64,000 nucleotides of DNA. Source: Lasioglossum baleicum (taxonomy: Eukaryota; Arthropoda; Insecta; Hymenoptera; Halictidae). Numbering within the stretch: position 1 is the first letter of the stretch; each line of letters opens with the position of its first letter. A model generated the notes under the pieces. That model had not been told where the DNA came from and did no database searches. It saw only the letters and a list, made by a program, of their open reading frames with translations. Of the stretch, positions 35,720 through 45,191 are shown in pieces. The position numbers and the translations under genes were made by a program. The stretch lies in the NCBI RefSeq assembly GCF_051020765.1, contig NW_027469110.1, positions 186,001 to 250,000 of the forward strand, written 5' to 3'.

Positions 35720-38700
35720 GGCTAGTCGAGTAAAAACACGTGCGAGAGGATGCATCCCGCAGGCTAGTCGAGTAAAAACACGTGCGAGAGGATGCATCCC
35801 GCAGGCTAGTCGAGTAAAAACACGTGCGAGAGGATGCATCCCGCAGGCTAGTCGAGTAAAAACACGTGCGAGAGGATGCATCCCGCAGGCTAGTCGAGTA
35901 AAAACACGTGCGAGAGGATGCATCCCGCAGGCTAGTCGAGTAAAAACACGTGCGAGAGGATGCATCCCGCAGGCTAGTCTAGTAAAAACACGTGCGAGAG
36001 GATGCATCCCGCAATCTAGTCGAGTAAAAACACGTGCGAGAGGATGCATCCCGCAGGCTAGTCTAGTAAAAATACGGGCGAGAGGATGCATCCAGCAGGC
36101 TAGTCGAGTAAAAACACGTGCGAGAGGATGCATCCCGCAGGCTAGTCGAGTAGAAACACGTGCGAGAGGATGCATCCCGCAGGCTAGTCGAGTAGAAACA
36201 CGTGCGAGAGGATGCATCCCGCAGGCTAGTCGAGTAAAATCACGTGCGAGAAGATGCATCCCTCAGGCTAGTCGAGTAAAAACACGTGCGAGAGGATGCA
36301 TCCCGCAGGCTAGTCGAGTAGAAACACGTGCGAGAGGATGCATCCCGCAGGCTAGTCGAGTAAAATCACGTGCGAGAAGATGCATCCCTCAGGCTAGTCG
36401 AGTAAAAACACGTGCGAGAGGATGCATCCCGCAGGCTAGTCGAGTAGAAACTCGCGCGAGAGGATGCATCCCGCAGGCTAGTCGAGTAAAAACACGTGCG
36501 AGAGGATGCATCCCGCAGGCTAGTCGAGTAAAAACACGTGCGAGAGGATGCATGCCGCAGGCTAGTCGAGTGAAAAACACGTGCGAGAGGATGCATCCCG
36601 CAGGCTAGTCGAGTAAAAACACGTGCGAGAGGATGCATCCCGCAGGCTAGTCGAGTGAAAAACACGTGCGAGAGGATGCATCCCGCAGGCTAGCAGAGTA
36701 AAAACACGTGCGAGAGGATGCATCCGCAGGTTAGTCGAGTAAAAACACGTGCGAGAGGATGCATCCCGCAGGCTAGTCGAGTAAAAACACGTGCGAGAGG
36801 ATGCATCCCGCAGGCTAGTCGAGTAAAAACACGTGCGAGAGGATGCATCCCGCAGGCTAGTCGAGTAAAAACACGTGCGAGAGGATGCATCCCGCAGGCT
36901 AGTCGAGTAAAAACACGTGCGAGAGGATGCATCCCGCAGGCTAGTCGAGTAAAAACACGTGCGAGAGGATGCATCCCGCAGGCTAGTCTAGTAAAAACAC
37001 GTGCGAGAGGATGCATCCCGCAATCTAGTCGAGTAAAAACACGTGCGAGAGGATGCATCCCGCAGGCTAGTCTAGTAAAAATACGGGCGAGAGGATGCAT
37101 CCAGCAGGCTAGTCGAGTAAAAACACGTGCGAGAGGATGCATCCCGCAGGCTAGTCGAGTAGAAACACGTGCGAGAGGATGCATCCCGCAGGCTAGTCGA
37201 GTAGAAACACGTGCGAGAGGATGCATCCCGCAGGCTAGTCGAGTAAAATCACGTGCGAGAAGATGCATCCCTCAGGCTAGTCGAGTAAAAACACGTGCGA
37301 GAGGATGCATCCCGCAGGCTAGTCGAGTAGAAACACGTGCGAGAGGATGCATCCCGCAGGCTAGTCGAGTAAAATCACGTGCGAGAAGATGCATCCCTCA
37401 GGCTAGTCGAGTAAAAACACGTGCGAGAGGATGCATCCCGCAGGCTAGTCGAGTAGAAACTCGCGCGAGAGGATGCATCCCGCAGGCTAGTCGAGTAAAA
37501 ACACGTGCGAGAGGATGCATCCCGCAGGCTAGTCGAGTAAAAACACGTGCGAGAGGATGCATGCCGCAGGCTAGTCGAGTGAAAAACACGTGCGAGAGGA
37601 TGCATCCCGCAGGCTAGTCGAGTAAAAACACGTGCGAGAGGATGCATCCCGCAGGCTAGTCGAGTGAAAAACACGTGCGAGAGGATGCATCCCGCAGGCT
37701 AGCAGAGTAAAAACACGTGCGAGAGGATGCATCCCGCAGGTTAGTCGAGTAAAAACACGTGCGAGAGGATGCATCCCGCAGGCTAGTCGAGTAAAAACAC
37801 GTGCGAGAGGATGCATCCCGCAGACTAGTCGAGTAAAAACACGTGCGAGAGGATGCATCCCGCAGGCTAGTCGAGTGAAAAACACGAGCGAGAGCATGCG
37901 TCCCGCAGGCTAGTCGAGTAAAAACACGTGCGAGAGGATGCATCCCGCAGGCTAGTCGAGTAAAAACACGTGCGAGAGGATGCATCCCGCAGGCTAGTCG
38001 AGTAAAAACACGTGCGAGAGGATGCATCCCGCAGGCTAGTCTAGTAAAAACACGTGCGAGAGGATGCATCCCGCAATCTAGTCGAGTAAAAACACGTGCG
38101 AGAGGATGCATCCAGCAGGCTAGTCTAGTAAAAACACGTGCGAGAGGATGCATCCAGCAGGCTAGTCGAGTAAAAACACGTGCGAGAGGATGCATCCCGC
38201 AGGCTAGTCGAGTAGAAACACGTGCGAGAGGATGCATCCCGCAGGCTAGTCTAGTAAAATCACGTGCGAGAGGATGCATCCCTCAGGCTAGTCGAGTAAA
38301 AACACATGCGAGAGGATGCATCCCGCAGGCTAGTCGAGTAGAAACACGTGCGAGAGGATGCATCCCGCAGGCTAGTCGAGTAAAATCACGTGCGAGAGGA
38401 TGCATCCCTCAGGCTAGTCGAGTAAAAACAGGTGCGAGAGGATGCATCCCGCAGGCTAGTCGAGTAGAAACTCGCGCGAGAGGATGCATCCCGCAGGCTA
38501 GTCGAGTAAAAACACGTGCGAGAGGATGCATCCCGCAGGCTAGTCGAGTAAAAACACTTGCGAGAGGATGCATCCCGCAGGCTAGTCGAGTAAAAACACG
38601 TGCGAGAGGATGCATGCCGCAGGCTAGTCGAGTGAAAAACACGTGCGAGAGGATGCATCCCGCAGGCTAGTCGAGTAAAAACACGTGCGAGAGGATGCAT

Positions 38701-38740
38701 CCCGCAGGCTAGTCGAGTGAAAAACACGTGCGAGAGGATG
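35720..38740 (+). repeat. Triplicated ~1.01-kb segment within P1
   Basis: Three successive copies share the same ordered variants: GCAATCTAG (36011, 37020, 38073), GTCTAG, AATACGGGCG (first two copies only), GAGTAGAAAC, AAAATCACGTG followed by CCCTCAGG (twice per copy), and GTAGAAACTCGCGCG. Copies 1 and 2 are 1,009 bp apart. Copies 2 and 3 are 1,011 to 1,053 bp apart because copy 3 gained a monomer. In copy 2 one base is missing near 36724 (CATCCGCAGG), a deletion absent from its P2 counterpart. Outer edges are approximate. Confidence 0.8.
36239..36246. other. ATCACGTG variant of the CACGTG site
   Basis: An A to T change at the end of the A tract gives ATCACGTG, which fits the yeast CDEI consensus RTCACRTG and the TCACGTG form of the E-box. 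Other copies lie at 36365-36372, in the other triplication copies (near 37248, 37374, 38259 and 38385) and their P2 counterparts, at 41235 and 43588, and once each in H2 (12484) and H4 (22535). The match to a motif is seen; function is unknown. Confidence 0.35.
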
Positions 38741-39026
38741 CATCCCGCAGGCTAGTCTAGTAAAAACACGTGCGAGAGGATGCATCCCGCAGGCTAGTCG
38801 AGTAAAAACACGTGCGAGAGGATGCATCCCGCAGGCTAGTCGAGTAAAAACACGTGCGAGAGGATGCATCCCGCAGACTAGTCGAGTAAAAACACGTGCG
38901 AGAGGATGCATCCCGCAGGCTAGTCGAGTGAAAAACACGAGCGAGAGCATGCGTCCCGCAGGCTAGTCGAGTAAAAACACGTGCGAGAGGATGCATCCCG
39001 CAGGCTAGTCGAGTAAAAACACGTGC

Positions 39027-39300
39027 GAGAGGATGCACGCCGCAGGCTAGTCGAGTAAAAACACGTGCGAGAGGATGCATCCCGCAGGCTAGTCGAGTAA
39101 AAACACGTGCGAGAGGATGCACGCCGCAGGCTAGTCGAGTAAAAACACGTGCGAGAGGATGCATCCCGCAGGCTAGTCGAGTAAAAACACGTGCGAGAGG
39201 ATGCACGCCGCAGGCTAGTCGAGTAAAAACACGTGCGAGAGGATGCATCCCGCAGGCTAGTCGAGTAAAAACACGTGCGAGAGGATGCACGCCGCAGGCA
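39027..39300 (+). repeat. Local 84-bp dimer alternation in pure array
   Basis: GCATCCC and GCACGCC monomers alternate strictly, with the GCACGCC form starting at 39035, 39119, 39203 and 39287 (84 bp apart). The same alternation appears in 54.0-kb P2 sequence, near 45086-45170 and 57340-57424, and at 59696, 59780 and 59864. It is a minimal higher-order repeat of two monomers inside the pure arrays. Confidence 0.85.
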
Positions 39301-39679
39301 AGTCGAGTAAAAATACGTGCGTGAGGATGCTTCCCGCAGGCTAGTCGAGTAAAAACACGTGCGAGAGGATGCATCCCGCAGGCTAGTCGAGTAAAAACAC
39401 GTGCCAGAGGATGCACCCCGCAGGCAAGTCGAGTAAAAACACGTGCGAGAAGATGCATCCCGCAGGCTAGTCGAAAAAAACACGTGCGAGAGGATGCATG
39501 CCGCAGGCTAGTCGAGTAAAAACACGTGCGAGAGGATGCACGCCGCAGGCTAGTCAAGTAAAAACACGTGCGAGAGGATGCATCCCGCAGGCTAGTCGAG
39601 TGAAAAACACGTGCGAGAGGATGCGTCCCGCAGGCTAGTCGAAAAAAAACACGTGCGAGAGGATGCATCCCGCAGGCTA

Positions 39680-41990
39680 GTCGAGTAAAAACACGTGCGA
39701 GAGGATGCATCCCGCAGGCTAGTCGAGTAAAAACACGTGCGAGAGGATGCATCCCGCAGGCTAGTCGAGTAAAAACACGTGCGAGAGGATGCATCCCGCA
39801 GGCTAGTCGAGTAAAAACACGTGCGAGAGGATGCACCCCGCAGGCTAGTCGAGTAAAAACAAGTGCGAGAGGATGCATCCCGCAGGCTAGTGGAGTAAAA
39901 ACACGTGCGAGAGGATGCATCCCGCAGGCTAGTCGAGTAAAAACACGTGCGAGAGGATGCACGTCGCAGGCTAGTCGATTAAAAACACGTGCGAGAGGAT
40001 GCATCCCGCAGGCTAGTCGAGTAAAAACACGTGCGAGAGGATGCATCCCGCAGGCTAGTCGAGTAAAAACACGTGCGAGAGGATGCATCCCGCAGGCTAG
40101 TTGAGTAAAAACACGTGCGAGAGGATGCTTCCCGCAGGCTAGTCGAGTAAAAACACGTGCGAAAGGATGCATCCCGCAGGCTAGTCGAGTAAAAACACGT
40201 GCGAGAGGATGCACCCCGCAGGCTAGTCGAGTAAAAACACGTGCGAGAGGATGCATCCCGCATTCTAGTCGAGTAAAAACACGTGCGAGAGGATGCATCC
40301 CGCAGGCTAGTCGAGTAAAAACCCGTGCGAGAGGATGCACCCCGCAGGCTAGTCGAGTAAAAACACGTGCGAGAGGATGCATCCCGCAGGCTAGTCGAGT
40401 AAAAACACGTGCGAGAGGATGCATCCCGCAGGCTAGTCGAGTAAAAACACGTGCGAGAGGATGCACGCCGCAGGCTAGTCGAGTAAAAACACGTGCGAGA
40501 GGATGCATCCCGCAGGCTAGTCGAGTAAAAACACGTGCGAGAGGATGCACGCCGCAGGCTAGTCGAGTAAAAACACGTGCGAGAGGATGCATCCCGCAGG
40601 CTAGTCGAGTAAAAACACGTGCGAGAGGATGCACGCCGCAGGCAAGTCGAGTAAAAATACGTGCGAGAGGATGCTTCCCGCAGGCTAGTCGAGTAAAAAC
40701 ACGTGCGAGAGGATGCATCCCGCAGGCTAGTCGAGTAAAAACACGTGCCAGAGGATGCACCCCGCAGGCAAGTCGAGTAAAAACACGTGCGAGAAGATGC
40801 ATCCCGCAGGCTAGTCGAAAAAAACACGTGCGAGAGGATGCATGCCGCAGGCTAGTCAAGTAAAAACACGTGCGAGAGGATGCATCCCGCAGGCTAGTCG
40901 AGTGAAAAACACGTGCGAGAGGATGCGTCCCGCAGGCTAGTCGAAAAAAATCACTTGCGAGAGGATGCATCCCGCAGGCTAGTCGAGTAAAAACACGTGC
41001 GAGAGGATGCATCCCGCAGGCTAGTCGAGTAAAAACACGTGCGAGAGGATGCATCCCGCAGGCTAGTCGAGTAAAAACACGTGCGAGAGGATGCATCCCG
41101 CAGGCTAGTCGAGTAAAAACACGTGCGAGAGGATGCACCCCGCAGGCTAGTCGAGTAAAAACAAGTGCGAGAGGATGCATCCCGCAGGCTAGTGGAGTAA
41201 AAACACGTGTGAGAGGATGCACGCCGCAGGCTAGTCGCGTAAAATCACGTGCGAGAGGATGCATCCCGCAGGCTAGTCGAGTAAAAACACGTGCGAGAGG
41301 ATGCACGCCGCAGGCTAGTCGAGTAAAAACACGTGCGAGAGGATGCATCCCGCAGGCTAGCCGAGTAAAAACACCTGCGAGAGGATGCATCCCGCAGGCT
41401 AGTCGAGTAAAAACACGTGCGAGAGGATGCATCCCGCAGGCTAGTCGAGTAAAAACACGTGCGAGAGGATGCATCCCGCAGGCTAGTTGAGTAAAAACAC
41501 GTGCGAGAGGATGCTTCCCGCAGGCTAGTCGAGTAAAAACACGTGCGAGAGGATGCATCCCGCAGGCTAGTCGAGTAAAAACACGTGCGAGAGGATGCAC
41601 CCCGCAGGCTAGTCGAGTAAAAACAAGTGCGAGAGGATGCATCCCGCAGGCTAGTCGAGTAAAAACACGTGCGAGAGGATGCATCCCGCAGGCTAGTCGA
41701 GTAAAAACACGTGCGAGAGGATGCATGCCGCAGGCTAGTCGAGTAAAAACACGTGCGAGAGGATGCACGCCTCAGGCTAGTCGAGTAAAAACACGTGCGA
41801 GAGGATGCATCCCGCAGGCTAGTCGAGTGAAAAACACGTGCGAGAGGATGCGTCCCGCAGGCTAGTCGAAAAAAAACACGTGCGAGAGGATGCGTCCCGC
41901 AGGCTAGTCGAAAAAAAACACGTGCGAGAGGATGCATCCCGCAGGCTGGTCGAGTAAAAACACGTGCGAGAGGATGCATCCCGCAGGCTA
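39680..41990 (+). repeat. 2.3-kb tandem duplication in P1, first copy
   Basis: This segment and the next are colinear. GTGGAG (39890 and 42201), GTCGATTA (about 39975 and 42286), GCATTCTAG, AAACCCGTG, GTGCCAGAGG, the A7 monomer (about 40820 and 43173), AAATCACTTGCG and GTGTGAGAGG recur in order. The offset is 2,311 bp at the start and 2,353 bp later, where the second copy has one more 42-mer (near 42.35 kb). Edges are uncertain by about 100 bp. Confidence 0.8.
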
Positions 41991-44343
41991 GTCGAGTAAA
42001 AACACGTGCGAGAGGATGCATCCCGCAGGCTAGTCGAGTAAAAACACGTGCGAGAGGATGCATCCCGCAGGCTAGTCGAGTAAAAACACGTGCGAGAGGA
42101 TGCATCCCGCAGGCTAGTCGAGTAAAAACACGTGCGAGAGGATGCACCCCGCAGGCTAGTCGAGTAAAAACAAGTGCGAGAGGATGCATCCCGCAGGCTA
42201 GTGGAGTAAAAACACGTGCGAGAGGATGCATCCCGCAGGCTAGTCGAGTAAAAACACGTGCGAGAGGATGCACGTCGCAGGCTAGTCGATTAAAAACACG
42301 TGCGAGAGGATGCATCCCGCAGGCTAGTCGAGTAAAAACACGTGCGAGAGGATGCACGCCGCAGGCTAGTCGAGTAAAAACACGTGCGAGAGGATGCATC
42401 CCGCAGGCTAGTCGAGTAAAAACACGTGCGAGAGGATGCATCCCGCAGGCTAGTTGAGTAAAAACACGTGCGAGAGGATGCTTCCCGCAGGCTAGTCGAG
42501 TAAAAACACGTGCGAAAGGATGCATCCCGCAGGCTAGTCGAGTAAAAACACGTGCGAGAGGATGCACCCCGCAGGCTAGTCGAGTAAAAACACGTGCGAG
42601 AGGATGCATCCCGCATTCTAGTCGAGTAAAAACACGTGCGAGAGGATGCATCCCGCAGGCTAGTCGAGTAAAAACCCGTGCGAGAGGATGCACCCCGCAG
42701 GCTAGTCGAGTAAAAACACGTGCGAGAGGATGCATCCCGCAGGCTAGTCGAGTAAAAACACGTGCGAGAGGATGCATCCCGCAGGCTAGTCGAGTAAAAA
42801 CACGTGCGAGAGGATGCACGCCGCAGGCTAGTCGAGTAAAAACACGTGCGAGAGGATGCATCCCGCAGGCTAGTCGAGTAAAAACACGTGCGAGAGGATG
42901 CACGCCGCAGGCTAGTCGAGTAAAAACACGTGCGAGAGGATGCATCCCGCAGGCTAGTCGAGTAAAAACACGTGCGAGAGGATGCACGCCGCAGGCAAGT
43001 CGAGTAAAAATACGTGCGAGAGGATGCTTCCCGCAGGCTAGTCGAGTAAAAACACGTGCGAGAGGATGCATCCCGCAGGCTAGTCGAGTAAAAACACGTG
43101 CCAGAGGATGCACCCCGCAGGCAAGTCGAGTAAAAACACGTGCGAGAAGATGCATCCCGCAGGCTAGTCGAAAAAAACACGTGCGAGAGGATGCATGCCG
43201 CAGGCTAGTCAAGTAAAAACACGTGCGAGAGGATGCATCCCGCAGGCTAGTCGAGTGAAAAACACGTGCGAGAGGATGCGTCCCGCAGGCTAGTCGAAAA
43301 AAATCACTTGCGAGAGGATGCATCCCGCAGGCTAGTCGAGTAAAAACACGTGCGAGAGGATGCATCCCGCAGGCTAGTCGAGTAAAAACACGTGCGAGAG
43401 GATGCATCCCGCAGGCTAGTCGAGTAAAAACACGTGCGAGAGGATGCATCCCGCAGGCTAGTCGAGTAAAAACACGTGCGAGAGGATGCACCCCGCAGGC
43501 TAGTCGAGTAAAAACAAGTGCGAGAGGATGCATCCCGCAGGCTAGTGGAGTAAAAACACGTGTGAGAGGATGCACGCCGCAGGCTAGTCGCGTAAAATCA
43601 CGTGCGAGAGGATGCATCCCGCAGGCTAGTCGAGTAAAAACACGTGCGAGAGGATGCACGCCGCAGGCTAGTCGAGTAAAAACACGTGCGAGAGGATGCA
43701 TCCCGCAGGCTAGCCGAGTAAAAACACCTGCGAGAGGATGCATCCCGCAGGCTAGTCGAGTAAAAACACGTGCGAGAGGATGCATCCCGCAGGCTAGTCG
43801 AGTAAAAACACGTGCGAGAGGATGCATCCCGCAGGCTAGTTGAGTAAAAACACGTGCGAGAGGATGCTTCCCGCAGGCTAGTCGAGTAAAAACACGTGCG
43901 AGAGGATGCATCCCGCAGGCTAGTCGAGTAAAAACACGTGCGAGAGGATGCACCCCGCAGGCTAGTCGAGTAAAAACAAGTGCGAGAGGATGCATCCCGC
44001 AGGCTAGTCGAGTAAAAACACGTGCGAGAGGATGCATCCCGCAGGCTAGTCGAGTAAAAACACGTGCGAGAGGATGCATGCCGCAGGCTAGTCGAGTAAA
44101 AACACGTGCGAGAGGATGCACGCCGCAGGCTAGTCGAGTAAAAACACGTGCGAGAGGATGCATCCCGCAGGCTAGTCGAGTGAAAAACACGTGCGAGAGG
44201 ATGCGTCCCGCAGGCTAGTCGAAAAAAAACACGTGCGAGAGGATGCGTCCCGCAGGCTAGTCGAAAAAAAACACGTGCGAGAGGATGCATCCCGCAGGCT
44301 GGTCGAGTAAAAACACGTGCGAGAGGATGCATCCCGCAGGCTA
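41991..44343 (+). repeat. 2.3-kb tandem duplication in P1, second copy
   Basis: Second copy of the preceding segment, starting after the two A8 monomers and the GCTGGTCGAG monomer at about 41.87-41.95 kb, which recur at 44.22-44.30 kb. P2 holds only one copy (about 54.3-56.7 kb). Either P1 gained or P2 lost one 2,353-bp unit after the P1/P2 duplication. Confidence 0.8.
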
Positions 44344-45191
44344 GTCGAGTAAAAACACGTGCGAGAGGATGCATCCCGCTGGCTAGTCGAATAAAAACAC
44401 GTGCGAGAGGATGCATCCCGCAGGCTAGTCGAGTAAAAACACGTGCGAGAGGATGCACCCCGCAGGCTAGTCGAGTAAAAACACGTGCGAGAGGATGCAT
44501 CCCGCTGGCTAGTCGAATAAAAACACGTGCGAGAGGATGCATCCCGCAGGCTAGTCGAGTAAAAACACGTGCGAGAGGATGCACCCCGCAGGCTAGTCGA
44601 GTAAAAACACGTGCGAGAGGATGCACCCCGCAGGCTAGTCGAGTGAAAACACGTGCGAGAGGATGCATCCCGCAGGCTAGTCGAGTAAAAACACGTGCGA
44701 GAGGATGCATCCCGCAGGCTAGTCGAGTAAAAACACGTGCGAGAGGATGCACGCCGCAGGCTAGTCGAGTAAAAACACGTGCGAGAGGATGCATCCCGCA
44801 GGCTAGTCGAGTAAAAACACGTGCGAGAGGATGCATCCCGCAGGCTAGTCGAGTAAAAACACGTGCGAGAGGATGCATCCCGCAGGCTAGTCGAGTAAAA
44901 ACACGTGCGAGAGGATGCATCCCGCAGGCTAGTCGAGTAAAAACACTTGCGAGAGGATGCATCCCGCAGGCTAGTCGAGTAAAAACACGTGCGAGAGGAT
45001 GCATCCCGCAGGCTAGTCGAGTGAAAAACACGTGCGAGAGGATGCATCCCGCAGGCTAGTCGAGTAAAAACACGTGCGAGAGGATGCACGCCGCAGGCTA
45101 GTCGAGTAAAAACACGTGCGAGAGGATGCATCCCGCAGGCTAGTCGAGTAAAAACACGTGCGAGAGGATGCACGCCGCAGGCTAGTCGAGT

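Larger units (their letters stand above)
33601..45191 (+). repeat. Pure 42-mer array P1 (11.6 kb)
   Basis: No 24-mer occurs here and the H-type 41-bp compound monomer is absent. Private variants are a 43-bp monomer with GAGTGAAAAACAC (extra base), GTCGAAAAAAAACAC (A8 by GT to AA change), an A7 41-bp monomer (near 39475, 40820 and 43173), GCACGCCGC, GCACCCCGC, GCGTCCCGC, GTCTAG and GCAATCTAG. Internal structure includes a ~1.01-kb triplication (about 35.7-38.7 kb) and a ~2.3-kb tandem duplication (about 39.7-44.3 kb). Most of P1 recurs in P2 at +14,606/7 bp and then at +12,380/12,254 bp. Confidence 0.93.
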